From Ascoidea asiatica (Eukaryota; Ascomycota; Saccharomycetes; Ascoideales; Ascoideaceae), in NCBI GenBank assembly GCA_001600695.1, contig BCKQ01000031.1, positions 1 through 64,000 on the forward strand: a stretch of DNA of 64,000 nt, read 5' to 3'. A program made the position numbers and the translations under genes. The first letter of the stretch is position 1. Every line of letters begins with the position of its first letter. Below, piece by piece: positions 11,907-26,186 of this stretch. The notes under the pieces are model-generated. The model did not search any database. It was not told where the DNA came from and was given only the letters and a program-made list of their open reading frames with translations.

Positions 11907-12212
11907 ATGTCTGATGCAGCTCCAAAACCAACTCATACAAGAACTCGTCGTGCTAAATCAACTAGAAAGAAGAAAGATCCAAATGCACCAAAAAGATCAT
12001 TATCTGCTTATATGTTTTTCGCTAATGAAAATCGTGATATTGTTAGAGCAGAAAATCCAGGTATTGCATTTGGTCAAGTTGGTAAAGTTTTAGGTGAAAG
12101 ATGGAAATTATTAACTCCAGAAGAAAGGGAACCATATGATGCTAAAGCTCGTACTGATAAAAAACGTTATGAAGAACAAAAATTAGCTTATAATCAAAGA
12201 CAAAATGAATAA
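11907..12212 (+). CDS. NHP6: HMG-box chromatin protein Nhp6
   Basis: This 101-residue protein has one HMG box. A basic N-terminal arm rich in Arg/Lys (about residues 1-27) precedes the box, which starts at [12 protein letters not shown] and continues through Gly-Glu-Arg-Trp-Lys and Pro-Tyr-Asp-Ala-Lys-Ala to about residue 98. This short one-box, basic-arm layout is typical of Nhp6A/B. Such proteins bend DNA without sequence specificity, help FACT reorganise nucleosomes and support Pol III transcription of U6. Only one copy is seen here, so it cannot be assigned to A or B. In S. cerevisiae NHP6B and UBC4 are also on one chromosome arm, a weak linkage parallel. Confidence 0.96.
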   Translation: MSDAAPKPTHTRTRRAKSTRKKKDPNAPKRSLSAYMFFANENRDIVRAENPGIAFGQVGKVLGERWKLLTPEEREPYDAKARTDKKRYEEQKLAYNQRQNE

Positions 12213-12785
12213 ATAAAAAATTAATATTATTATTATTATTGTTTTTTAACTTTTATTTTATTTGTTTGCTTATTAATATTTTGTTTAACATAAAAAAAAA
12301 AAAAAATTTAAATTTAAATTCAAATTCAAATTCAAATTCAAATTCAAATTCAAATTCAAAAACAAAATTTAAATTTTCAAAATTCAAATTTTTTAAATTC
12401 AAGATTTAAAATTTTAATTTCAATTGATATTAAAATTTAATTAAATTAAATTCAATTAAATGTATTTTATTTACTTTTTCAAATTTATTGTAACTTTATT
12501 TCCTAGATATATTATTTAATTTTTAAAATTATATCTTATTTATTTATCTATTTATTTATTTATCTTAACTTATCTTTTATTTATATTTTACTTTTATTTT
12601 ATATTATCCTGTCTTTTTTTTTAGTTTCGATTTTTGAATCTGATTTTGAATTTTATTATAATTGTTTATGATTATTATAATTAATTCAATTTCTTATTCA
12701 ATTATCTTTGTGTCTTTCCCTTTTTATACGTATTTAAATCTAAGTTATTCTGTAATTTTATTCAATTGTAATTTCAAATAATAAA

Positions 12786-12822
<37 letters not shown>

Positions 12823-13329
12823 ATTACCAAAGACGCGTGAATGGGTTTTAAATAACACCATAATATTGAATTTTGCCACCTGAACACCAAAACCACCAAA
12901 AAATAACAACCAAATCACCAGCCATAAGCACACTATCCACACTATGCCTATTACGGTAATTACAATAACAGCCACACTGCACCTCCACATTAACGCCACC
13001 GCACCGAATTCAGTTCCGCTTCTCTCGTGTGCCTNCTTCTTTGTTNCTGCACGTGACTGTCTTTTCAGAGTGTGTTTGCTGAGTGTGAGAAAAGGCTCAG
13101 GTTTTAGTGTTAACAGTTAACAATTCACTTCCTTCTTACTGCAACTACAATTTTTACTCCTGACTTTTCCTTCTTTCTTTTCTGCATTTCATCTCGTTTC
13201 ATTTTCTTCACTTCTTAAAACTTAAACTTATCATTTTGCAAAATATCTGCTTTTATGAATATAATCAATCTAATACAGAAACAATTAATCAACACTTCTT
13301 TATTATTTATTTATATTAAATTATTTTCC

Positions 13330-13363
<34 letters not shown>

Positions 13364-13620
13364 TAAATAAATAATTAATTAAATAATTAAATAATTGAAT
13401 ATTATCAATCAATCATTTAATCATTCAATCAATTAATCAATTAATCAATAAATAAACACAATTTAATTTATANTTTTGTCATAAAACTATAAAATAATAT
13501 ATTATTTATATTATTTCAATTTATCGTCAATTTATCATAAATTTAATATATATTTCATAAATTAATCTATTAATTAAGTATCTAATTAATATTTCAAATA
13601 TAATATAACATAATCTTATA
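12213..13620. promoter_or_regulatory. NHP6-DEF1 intergenic region
   Basis: The NHP6 3' flank contains a hexanucleotide AATTCA-type repeat (about 12314-12360). A GC-richer island covers about 12830-13110 and includes the E-box CACGTGACTGT at 13050-13060. CAAT and AATT runs fill 13330-13460 just upstream of DEF1. A small minus-strand ORF at 12745-12999 ends in a translated ATT-repeat and is not credible. Confidence 0.45.
13050..13060 (+). promoter_or_regulatory. E-box CACGTGACTGT upstream of DEF1
   Basis: This is a Cbf1-type CACGTGAC core. The same 11 bases occur upstream of MRPL33 (38337-38347), and a one-base variant (CATGTGACTGT) lies between RPL6 and the subtilase gene (47359-47369). Confidence 0.5.
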
Positions 13621-16600
13621 ATGTCTGAATTAAGTCATTCAAGTAGACCTCCAAGGAGAGGTAGAGGAAGTTTTAGAAATTATTCAAGAAGGTTTAATAA
13701 TTCAAATGGTACAAATTCAACTTCAAATTCAAGTTCTAATAGTAATAGTAATAAATTAGATCCAAAAACGCAAGAATCTCTTAATAATTTATCTGAATTA
13801 TTTCCAGATTGGCCAAATAATGATTTATTAGATGCTTTAAATGAAACTTCAAATAATTTAATGGAAACAATAGAGAAAATTATGGATGGAAGAATTTCAA
13901 AATGGGATGAAGTTAAAAAACCTTCAAAAGAAAAAAAATTACATAATATTAAAGATGATTCTTCAATTGATATAACATCTTCTGAAATTAATCATCATCA
14001 TGATATTAAACATGATAAAAATATATCTTCTGGTACTAATTTAAATGGTAAAGATCATTCACATCATATTAATTCTAATAATATATCTAATGATACTAGT
14101 AATAATAATAATAATAATAGTAATAGTAATATTAATATTAATAAAAGTCGTCATAAATCTTCTAATTCTTCTCATTCAAAATCAATTTCAAAAACTTTTA
14201 ATAAAAAATCAATAAAATCAAATACAAATGGTAATATTCAATCAACTTCAACTTCAAACTCAAATACAAGTACTACAAATACAAATTCTTCTACAACTAC
14301 TCATATAAATTCAAACTCAGATCAGAATTCTTCTGGTAAAAGTTCTTGGGCTGCAGCTTTATCTAAATCTGATCAAAGACCTTCTCAACAGAAGTCAAAA
14401 CATAAAATTGATAAAAATGATATTAAACAAGATTCTATTAATGATAATTCTGAAATTAATACAAATAATAACAAAGATAATGATGATTCAATTCTTTTAG
14501 AATCTAATGATACTTCTATAACTTCTTCTCCTTCTGAGAAAATATTAGAATCTGATTCTAATTCAAATATTCAAGATAAAATACAAAAAGATGATGATTT
14601 AAAAGATTCAAAACAATCTACAAGATTTTCAAAATCTTCAAAATCTTCAAAACCTTCAACTCCAAAACAATCTAAAATTAAAAATTCTNAATTAAATGAT
14701 CATAAAGTTACTTTAAAACCAAGTTCTGTACCTTCATTACCTAAAAAAACTTGGGCTTCAATAGCTGCTCCAAAACCTCCAAAGAAAATAATAAAAAAAA
14801 TAATTGAAAAACCTCAAAATGAAAAACAACAAATAAAATCAGAAATTGAAACTCTTACATTAACAAGTCAAGAACCATTACATTCCTCAATTCTTAATGA
14901 AATTACTGAAAATACTTTAAATTCTATTTTACCAACTGAAAATAATGATAATACTCAAACTGATGAAACTTTTATTGATTCAAATACACTTCCATCTACT
15001 TCTTTAAATGGAATTCAACAACAACAACAACAACAACCAATTGATATTTCTTTATCTCAAGAAGAAGAGATTGTTAAAGCTTTAGAAAAAACTATAATTG
15101 AAGATATAATTGATGATAATGAAATTAATAAACAACAACAAGAACAACCACAAAATTCAGATGTTTCAAATTTAGTTGAACAAGTTATTAAAACCACAGA
15201 AAGTTTAACATCAAATAATAATAATAATGATATTTCTTTACCAATTGAAGAAATTAAATCAACAACTTTAAATTCAGTTCCAGTATTATTATCTGATGAA
15301 CAAATTAATGATAATTCAGTTTTAAATTCTTCAATTACAAATAATGTAAATGATTTAGTTTCTTCTCAATTGGATTCTATTAATAAACAACAACAACAAG
15401 CTCAAGCCCAAGCTCAGGCACAAGCTCAAGCTCAGGCACAAGCCCAAGCTCAGGCACAAGCACAAGCACAAGCACAGGTTCAAGCACAACAACAAGCTCA
15501 AACACAAACACAACCTCAACAACAATCTTCTGTTAATATAAGTCAAAAACCTACAAGTAATAGATTTTCTAGAAGACTTGTTCAAGATGTTCCAGTTGTT
15601 TTACCAAATGTTGCACCACAATATGGTTCACCAGTTGGAATATCATTTGGTTCATATGTTGATGATAATCAAACCACTACTTCAGTTCCACAACAAACCC
15701 AACAACCACAACAAACTCAAACTTTACCTCAAACAACACAGCAACAATCTACTCAATCTCAACCCCAATCTCAAACTCAAGTTCATACTAGTCAAAGTCA
15801 AATTCCTCAACAAAGTGAACAAACTCAACAACAACGTCAATTATTATACAGTCAACAACAACAACAACAACAACAACCACAACAATCTCAACAAACTCAA
15901 ACTCAAACTCAACCTCAAACTCAACGTAGTTATGCTAATCAATATTATCCAACACAAACTCAACAAGGACAAATTCCAGGACAAGGACAAAATCAATATC
16001 AACCACAAAATCAAAATCAAAATCAAAGTCAAGTTCAACAACAAAAACAATATGATAATTATTTCAATTATCCAAGTCATGTACCAAATTTTAATTATCC
16101 AGGTATGGAATATTCTTATGATAATAGAAATAATTTTAGTAATTTAACACAATTAAATCCACAAGCATCACCAATAATTTCAAATACTACAACAACATTA
16201 AGAGATAATCTTAGAACTAATGGTAATGGAAATGGAAATGGAAATGGTAATGGAGGTAGTGGAAATGTTAATGGTAATACAACAACAAGTACAACAACTG
16301 GATCTACAGGATATGAACAATCATCACCATTTGGAATTCCACCACAAGTTTCAACAATTCCAATGAATGGAGTTTCCATGCCTGAAGTTACAGCATCACC
16401 AATTACAGGTAATGTTGCACCAACAGTTCAACCAACCCCAACAAATGGAGCACCAGGACCATATGGTAATCAACCATCATTTTTTCAATTTCCTTATTAT
16501 TATTATCAATATCAAAATTATTATCAACCTCCACAAAATAATTATGGACATCATTATGGACAACATAATCCTCAACAACAACCAAAAATGTATAATAATT

Positions 16601-17268
16601 TTTATCCAAATGGTATAAATCAAGATTCTAATAATAATAATAATGGTAATGGTAGTGGTAATGGAAATAATGGTAATCCAAATAATAATAATAACCCAGG
16701 TCAAAATTCTAATCCAAATCAAGTTGATGGTTCAAGTAATAATGTTAATAATAGTAGTAATGGTAATGGTAATGGTAATGGAAATGGAAATGGTAATAAT
16801 AATAATAATAATACTAGTGGTAATAATGCTAGTGGTAATCAAGGTTCTAATCAAACTAGTAATCAAAGTGGTGCTAATCCAAATAATGGAAATAATGGAG
16901 TAAATCAACAAAATTCTAATCCAGGACAATTTTATAATCATCATAATAGTAATAATAATAATAATAATAATAGTAACAATCATCATGGTAATGGTAATGG
17001 TAATAATAGTCATGGAAATGGACAACAAGGACAAATTCAACAAGGAGTTCAACAAGGAGTTCAACAGGGAGTTCAAGGTGTTCAAGGAGTTCAAGGAGTT
17101 CAAGGAATTCATCAAGGTGGACAACAAGGAATTCAAGGAATACAACAGCAACAACAACAACAACAACAACAACCAATTATGGGAGGACAACAAATACCAT
17201 ATGGTTTTAATGGAGGATATCCAATGGATTATTCTAGACAAGGTGGAGTAGGTAATTGGTATCAATAA
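13621..17268 (+). CDS. DEF1: RNA polymerase II degradation factor Def1
   Basis: This 1215-residue, very low-complexity protein has a CUE-like domain at about residues 52-105 (Leu-Ser-Glu-Leu-Phe-Pro-Asp-Trp, then Lys-Ile-Met-Asp-Gly-Arg-Ile-Ser-Lys-Trp-Asp-Glu-Val). The arrangement and wording of this segment are those of Def1. Two Trp-Ala-containing motifs (Ser-Ser-Trp-Ala-Ala-Ala and Lys-Thr-Trp-Ala-Ser-Ile-Ala-Ala-Pro-Lys-Pro) also match Def1. The rest is Ser/Asn-rich, then an almost perfect Ala-Gln alternating tract (about 15400-15490), long Gln-rich blocks and Gly-Asn repeats. Def1 promotes ubiquitylation and destruction of stalled Pol II after DNA damage; in S. cerevisiae it is proteolytically clipped to enter the nucleus. 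It is longer than the S. cerevisiae protein (738 residues) through repeat growth. Confidence 0.85.
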   Translation: MSELSHSSRPPRRGRGSFRNYSRRFNNSNGTNSTSNSSSNSNSNKLDPKTQESLNNLSELFPDWPNNDLLDALNETSNNLMETIEKIMDGRISKWDEVKKPSKEKKLHNIKDDSSIDITSSEINHHHDIKHDKNISSGTNLNGKDHSHHINSNNISNDTSNNNNNNSNSNININKSRHKSSNSSHSKSISKTFNKKSIKSNTNGNIQSTSTSNSNTSTTNTNSSTTTHINSNSDQNSSGKSSWAAALSKSDQRPSQQKSKHKIDKNDIKQDSINDNSEINTNNNKDNDDSILLESNDTSITSSPSEKILESDSNSNIQDKIQKDDDLKDSKQSTRFSKSSKSSKPSTPKQSKIKNSXLNDHKVTLKPSSVPSLPKKTWASIAAPKPPKKIIKKIIEKPQNEKQQIKSEIETLTLTSQEPLHSSILNEITENTLNSILPTENNDNTQTDETFIDSNTLPSTSLNGIQQQQQQQPIDISLSQEEEIVKALEKTIIEDIIDDNEINKQQQEQPQNSDVSNLVEQVIKTTESLTSNNNNNDISLPIEEIKSTTLNSVPVLLSDEQINDNSVLNSSITNNVNDLVSSQLDSINKQQQQAQAQAQAQAQAQAQAQAQAQAQAQAQVQAQQQAQTQTQPQQQSSVNISQKPTSNRFSRRLVQDVPVVLPNVAPQYGSPVGISFGSYVDDNQTTTSVPQQTQQPQQTQTLPQTTQQQSTQSQPQSQTQVHTSQSQIPQQSEQTQQQRQLLYSQQQQQQQQPQQSQQTQTQTQPQTQRSYANQYYPTQTQQGQIPGQGQNQYQPQNQNQNQSQVQQQKQYDNYFNYPSHVPNFNYPGMEYSYDNRNNFSNLTQLNPQASPIISNTTTTLRDNLRTNGNGNGNGNGNGGSGNVNGNTTTSTTTGSTGYEQSSPFGIPPQVSTIPMNGVSMPEVTASPITGNVAPTVQPTPTNGAPGPYGNQPSFFQFPYYYYQYQNYYQPPQNNYGHHYGQHNPQQQPKMYNNFYPNGINQDSNNNNNGNGSGNGNNGNPNNNNNPGQNSNPNQVDGSSNNVNNSSNGNGNGNGNGNGNNNNNNTSGNNASGNQGSNQTSNQSGANPNNGNNGVNQQNSNPGQFYNHHNSNNNNNNNSNNHHGNGNGNNSHGNGQQGQIQQGVQQGVQQGVQGVQGVQGVQGIHQGGQQGIQGIQQQQQQQQQQPIMGGQQIPYGFNGGYPMDYSRQGGVGNWYQ
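15397..15489 (+). repeat. Ala-Gln coding repeat in DEF1
   Basis: Alternating GCN-CAA codons (GCT/GCC/GCA with CAA/CAG) encode a run of Ala-Gln dipeptides flanked by poly-Gln. The Ala codons vary, so the tract is kept partly at protein level rather than being a pure DNA microsatellite. Confidence 0.85.
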
Positions 17269-18329
17269 ACGAATTTGACTAATTTTGAATGAAATTGAGA
17301 GAATTAAAATAAAGAAAATAATGATTTTTAAAAAAAGAGGAATAATAACTGTTGACTATTGATTGATTGTTAATTATTGAATATTATTGATAAGTTATGA
17401 TAAGTTATGATAATAATTCAATAATTCTTGTACATAAAGTAAACTAACTAAGAAACTAAGTAATTAATTTACTAACTAACTAAACTAAACTATAATTATT
17501 TTTATTTGTCTTTGTTTCATTTGTCTTATTTTCATTTCCATTTTCATTTTCAATTTCATTTTCAATTTCATTTAAGTTTTCATTATTAATTCTTTCAATT
17601 AGGGCTTGTTAAAAAAAAAAAAAAATCACCATTATTTTATTTGTTTTATTTTATTTCATTTTTCAAGAAANTTTAGTTATTTAATATAATAAGTAACTTA
17701 TACTTTACTTTTTCTTCTTTTTTTTTTTATCTCAATTATATTTTTTTTATTAACTTTTTATTTTATTTAACTTATTTATTTTTATTACTATTTTTATTAT
17801 TATTATTATTTTTATTATTTTTATTATTTTTATTATTATTTTTTAATTTTTGATTAATTTAAGTGTATTTATAAAACTATTATATTGATAATATATATAT
17901 TATTATTTTGTAAAAAGAAAGAAAGTAATTTCAATTCAATTCATTAGATTATTGTAGAAACCATATAAAATTTAAATAATTTAGATCCGGTAAATAACGA
18001 TAATAACTGTTTGTATACAATATTTATTAAAGTTAAAAACTCCGGGGAGTATGAAAATAAACAAAAATTCAAAGACTCAAAGACTCAAAGACTCAAATAA
18101 GAAAACATGAAGAATAACAATAACAATAACAATAACAATATCAATATCAATATCAATATCAACTCATCAAATAAGATATTTGACTTCATTATTGACTTCT
18201 CTGACTCGAATGCATTGAATATAAATAGTATATCGAGTATTATAGTATATTTAGTATATTTNGTATATTTNGTATATTTNGTATATCACACAAAGAACAG
18301 CTGGAGAAGAANAGCNNGAGAAGAAGCAG

Positions 18330-18344
18330 ACCCNGAGAAGTGGT
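18330..18344 (-). promoter_or_regulatory. Variant bipartite element in TDH promoter
   Basis: On the minus strand this reads ACCA-N6-NGGGT within GAGACCA; the N is an ambiguous base in the assembly. It lies about 575 bp upstream of TDH. It resembles the TGGGT variant at 33947-33961. The assembly copy at 20946-20960 is identical. Confidence 0.35.
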
Positions 18345-18673
18345 CTCACTCTCTTCTCGGCCAACGTTTTCGGATGGTTTCGTGATGGCCGTGGAGGAAA
18401 CAGAGAAAAGTGCTGGTGATACAAATAATATATTACTGTTTAGTACTGTTTATTACTAGTTATTACTAGTTATTACTAGTTATTACTAGATTCTTCTATT
18501 CTGAGACACAAGGGCCACAAGAATTGAAAAGAACCAAATTATATTATTTTATATCAAATTAAATCAGACTACAACTCAACTCAACTCAACTCAATTCAAT
18601 TCAATAACAACTAACAATATTCAACAATGCACCACCAGAAGCCAATGCCAGAGCCAATGCCAATGTCAATGCC

Positions 18674-18681
18674 TATATAAA
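18674..18681 (+). promoter_or_regulatory. TDH TATA box
   Basis: TATATAAA lies 238 bp before the GAPDH start codon in an otherwise GC-richer patch, and A/T-rich leader sequence follows. The strong consensus and position fit a highly expressed glycolytic gene. It is duplicated at 21290-21297. Confidence 0.6.
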
Positions 18682-18912
18682 CCATGCAATTCCTCAATAG
18701 ATAAAGACTTATTGTTTTATTCCATTATTTTTTTTATTACTATATCATTACTATATTATTATTATATTACTTACTAACTATACTAAGAAATATATTATCT
18801 ATCTCATTCAATTATTTAATTCATTATTCATTCAATAATCAATTAATTAATCAATCAATTACCTATAACTATATCTATATCTATATCTATATCTATAACT
18901 ACAAATAAATAA

Positions 18913-19932
<1,020 letters not shown>

Positions 19933-20036
19933 AATTATTAAGTCTTACTTACTTATTTACTTACTTACTTACTTACATATATAATCTAATATATATATAT
20001 ATTACGAATACATTTATTTATTTATTTATATATTTA

Positions 20037-20147
20037 TTAACCAAATATCTTAATATCATCATTCTCAATATCTTTATCATCTTCATATTTTCCTTCTTTA
20101 TCATTATCATTATTAATCTCATCAACACTATTATTTTCTTCATTTTC
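20037..20147 (-). pseudogene. BFR2 C-terminal fragment at contig end (assembly copy)
   Basis: The last 36 codons plus stop of BFR2 appear here, identical to 22653-22763, and are cut off by the N run. This is best read as the broken end of an overlapping contig and not as a biological pseudogene. Confidence 0.9.
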
Positions 20148-20287
20148 NNNNNNNNNNNNNNNNNNNNNNNNNNNNNNNNNNNNNNNNNNNNNNNNNNNNN
20201 NNNNNNNNNNNNNNNNNNNNNNNNNNNNNNNNNNNNNNNNNNNNNNNNNNNNNNNNNNNNNNNNNNNNNNNNNNNNNNNNNNNNNNN
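20148..20287. other. Assembly gap (140 N)
   Basis: A run of 140 unknown bases separates the two copies of the TDH block. Because the flanks overlap exactly, the real gap is probably zero or negative. Confidence 0.97.
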
Positions 20288-22763
<2,476 letters not shown>

Positions 22764-24718
22764 TTCATTTTCATTAAAATTAATCTTGATTCCTAATAAT
22801 CCTGAAAAAAATTCATCAATTTGATAATTATTCCATCTTTTAAAATTAACATCACTACTTAAGTTACTTAAGTTACTTAAGTTATTATTATTATTATTAT
22901 TATTATTATTTGGAGTTTCATAATTTTGTAATGGTTTTTGAATTTGATATCTAATTCTTCTACCTTTTGAAGCTTTTGTATCTATTTTTTTACCATTTAA
23001 TTTAATCTTCTTATTTTTATTATTATTATATATTTCTAAATTCAATTTTAAATTTAAATTTTTTGAAGATTCATTAAATTTACTCTCAATTAAATCATTT
23101 AATAAAATTTTATAAAAATCATTATCATCAAAAATTAATTCATTTATTTCTAAATAATTATCAATATTATGTAATTTATTAGAATTATTCAATTTATTTT
23201 CAATATCTGATTCATAATCATCTATAATTTCATTTTCATTTTCTTTAATATCTTTAATATCTTTTAATTTATTCAAATTTTCAATATCAAAATCTATTGG
23301 TTTAATTGATTTTCTATTAATTTTAGTTCTTTTAATTAATCTATTCATATCTGATAAATTTGAAATAATTTGTTGATTAATTGATTGATTAATAATTGAA
23401 TTANCATTTGAATTGGAATTATTATTTTTATTAAATTTTGAAGAATTTAAAATTTTATTACCTGAAGTTAAATTAATTTTATTTGACCATTTATTTAATG
23501 TTGAATTTGTAAAAAATTTTAAAATTGAATTTAATTTATTTGATTTATTTAAATATGTATCTAATTTTCTTTTTCTTGTTTTTAATTCAATATTATTATC
23601 ATTTTTATTAATTATATTTTCATTTTTAAATAATTTAATTCTTAAATTTAATAAATTATCTAAATTTAAATAAATTTTATCTTCTAATNAATTTAAATTA
23701 TTTTTAAATTCTTTAATATTTTTAATATTTTCTTTATCTATTAATGAATGAAAATNATTTTTAATATTTATTGGAAATTTATTTATTGAAGTTAAAGATT
23801 TTTGTAATTTTATTCTTTGATCAATTATTGAATCATATAATAATTGTTGATTTTGAATTGAATAACCTTTAATTGAATCAAGTTTTGATGATGATGATAA
23901 TTTATTAATTAATGATTTTCTTTCTTTATTAATAATATTTTGAATTTTAATTGATTGAGATTTTGGTTCTAATTCATTTTCACTATCAAAATCAGAATTT
24001 GAATTTGATTCTAATTCTGATTTTAATTCTGAATTAGATTGTGAGTTGGATATAGTTTTATTTGAAATAGATTCTTCTACATCTGATTCTTCATTTACTT
24101 CAGATTCTTCAGTTTCTTCAAACTCTTTACTTTCCTTTATAGATTTATCACTTTCATTCTCACTTTCATTCTCACTTTCATTCTCACTTTCACTTTCACT
24201 TCCACTTCCACTTTCATCTGAGTTATCTGAATGATTTGAGTGATCAGAGGAATATAAATTTTTACGATTAATTAATTTTCCATTATATTTTGGATTATCA
24301 ATTTTTATAGAATTATCTCTTAATTTACTTTTAGATACTTTAATATAATGTCTTTTACTTTCTAATTCATCATTTGAATCATCACTTGAATCATCACTAG
24401 ATTCATTTATATCATTATTTTTTTGAATTTTTTTTATATTAAAATTATCTTCATCTTCAATATCATAATCTTTTGGATTTAATTTTGATAAATTTTTTAT
24501 AATTTTCTCAGATGCTGATTTTTTACCCATTTTTATATGAAGTTTATATATATATATTTTATTTGAATAATTTGATAATTAATATATTAATTATTTAATT
24601 ATTTTTCTATTATGATTGATGATAATTTTTCAAATTTTTCAATAATTATCAATAATTATCAATAAAGTTTATTATTGAAATAAAATTCAAAAAAAAAAAA
24701 TAAAATAAAAGTATTAAA

Positions 24719-24733
24719 ACCAGGTTCATGGAT
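24719..24733 (+). promoter_or_regulatory. ACCA-N6-TGGAT element, copy c
   Basis: This exact match lies about 190 bp upstream of the BFR2 start, in the divergent spacer with the flippase gene. Confidence 0.5.
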
Positions 24734-24754
24734 TCAATGCATAATGAAGTAGAT

Positions 24755-24769
24755 ACCATCGCAATGGAT
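24755..24769 (+). promoter_or_regulatory. ACCA-N6-TGGAT element, copy d
   Basis: This exact match has the same orientation as copy c and starts 36 bp after it, almost the same spacing as the pair upstream of GSP1. Confidence 0.5.
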
Positions 24770-25911
24770 GTTTAAAAAATTAAAAAATTAAAAAAAAAAA
24801 AAGAGACCAGAAATGGGGGTGTTTTTTTGGGGAGAAATGTTTGCTCTCATCAGGAAGCATCGGAAGAATTCCCAAGCAGGCAGCAACAGATCTGAAAGAA
24901 GAAGTGAAAATCTGAAAGAAGCGAGCAGAAAGCGAGCATGCTGCGGGAGTAAAGAACTGGCCCCCGTTCCGACTTGCCGGGAGGTGAAATTGCGGGTTGC
25001 ATGCGCCACGGCTGGCTTAAGCGGGACTGNTCAATGTGAGAACATTGTGAGAACATTGTGAGAACTAGATGCCTGTGCTGTCGGAGCACGGGTCAGTTCG
25101 GGGTCTTCTTGTTCTTGCGACCCGCGCCGGAACCTGCCCGCAATGAAAATGGCGCTCGTGCAAATAGAGCCCACCCTTTCATTAGTAATTTCAAAAGAGA
25201 TATAATAATATTGATATTATAATTCAGTACTGCAATAATTAAGACTGACAGTAATAATCAATAATAATCAATAATAATCAGTAATAATCAGTAATAAATA
25301 ACAATGAAAAGAATAGTGAAAATGAATGCTTTTTGAATTGATACAATACTTCAATATCACAAAATATTTATCTTACTTTAATTACTTTTATTACAAATTA
25401 TTATTGTAGTGAGTAATTGATTTAATGGTGTTTTGCTTTTATTCCTTTTTAAAATATTAATATTCTTTAAAAGGTCTATTAAAAAAAAGCATATCAAAGT
25501 TAAAAAGAAATTATTATTGTAATAAAAATTGGTTAAAATATTATTAATCAATAACAAAATAATAAACAAAATAATAAACAAAATAATAAAATAAACAAAA
25601 GAAAGGCTATTACTTAAATTTTATCAAATATTTCCAATTATACTGATTAAGTGATTGATTTATTGATTCATATATTATTATAAAATTATTATACTCTATC
25701 AGTATTTATCATTATCAATCAATATCAATCAATATCAATCAATATTAATCAATATCAATCATTATTTTAATATATTCAATAAAATATTAATATATTCAAA
25801 GGACTTTTAAAGTCTTTGAAATTATATATTTGCTAAAACTTATAATTATCTATCGACTCTTATATCATCTAATTTATAACTCCAATAATAACTTCAATAA
25901 TAATTTCAATA

Positions 25912-26143
25912 ATGCAAAATATAAATATAATCCCAAATCAAAATCAAAATCAAAATCAAAATCAAGATCAAATACTGAATCATTCTGAAATTGAAATAAC
26001 TAATGATAAGATTAACATTAATAACAATAATAACAATAATAGTAATAATGAAAAATCTTCAAGTTTAAATTCAATTTCAAATGAAAAATCAACTCCATCT
26101 CCATCTCCATTAAATAATATTGACGATTATAATAATAACAATG

Positions 26144-26186
<43 letters not shown>

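Larger units (their letters stand above)
24531..25911. promoter_or_regulatory. Divergent BFR2/flippase intergenic region
   Basis: This spacer holds two exact bipartite elements (24719-24733 and 24755-24769) and a weak third one in a GAGACCA context (24803-24818). A RRPE-like TAATTTTTCAA sequence is near BFR2 (24623-24633). A marked GC-rich island spans about 24800-25190, with three copies of GAGAACATTGT-like units near 25037-25065. The rest is A/T-rich, with repeated ATCAATAATC and ATCAATATCA units. ORFs on both strands of the island overlap each other and lack homology that I recognise. Confidence 0.5.

Noticed and set aside
12745-12999. 84-residue minus-strand ORF with a hydrophobic start
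   Set aside because: Its second half is a translated ATT repeat and no domain is recognisable; it sits in the DEF1 upstream island.
17979-17995. AGATCCGG half-site upstream of TDH
   Set aside because: It matches only the right arm of the bipartite element; no TGGT follows at the six-base distance.
18107-18385. 92-residue ORF before TDH (and its copy at 20723-21001)
   Set aside because: Translated AACAAT and TATATTTNG repeats with several X residues; it lies in the GAPDH promoter.
24788-25089. Overlapping ORFs on both strands in the BFR2/flippase GC island
   Set aside because: Three mutually overlapping frames with no homology; raised GC simply lowers stop-codon frequency.
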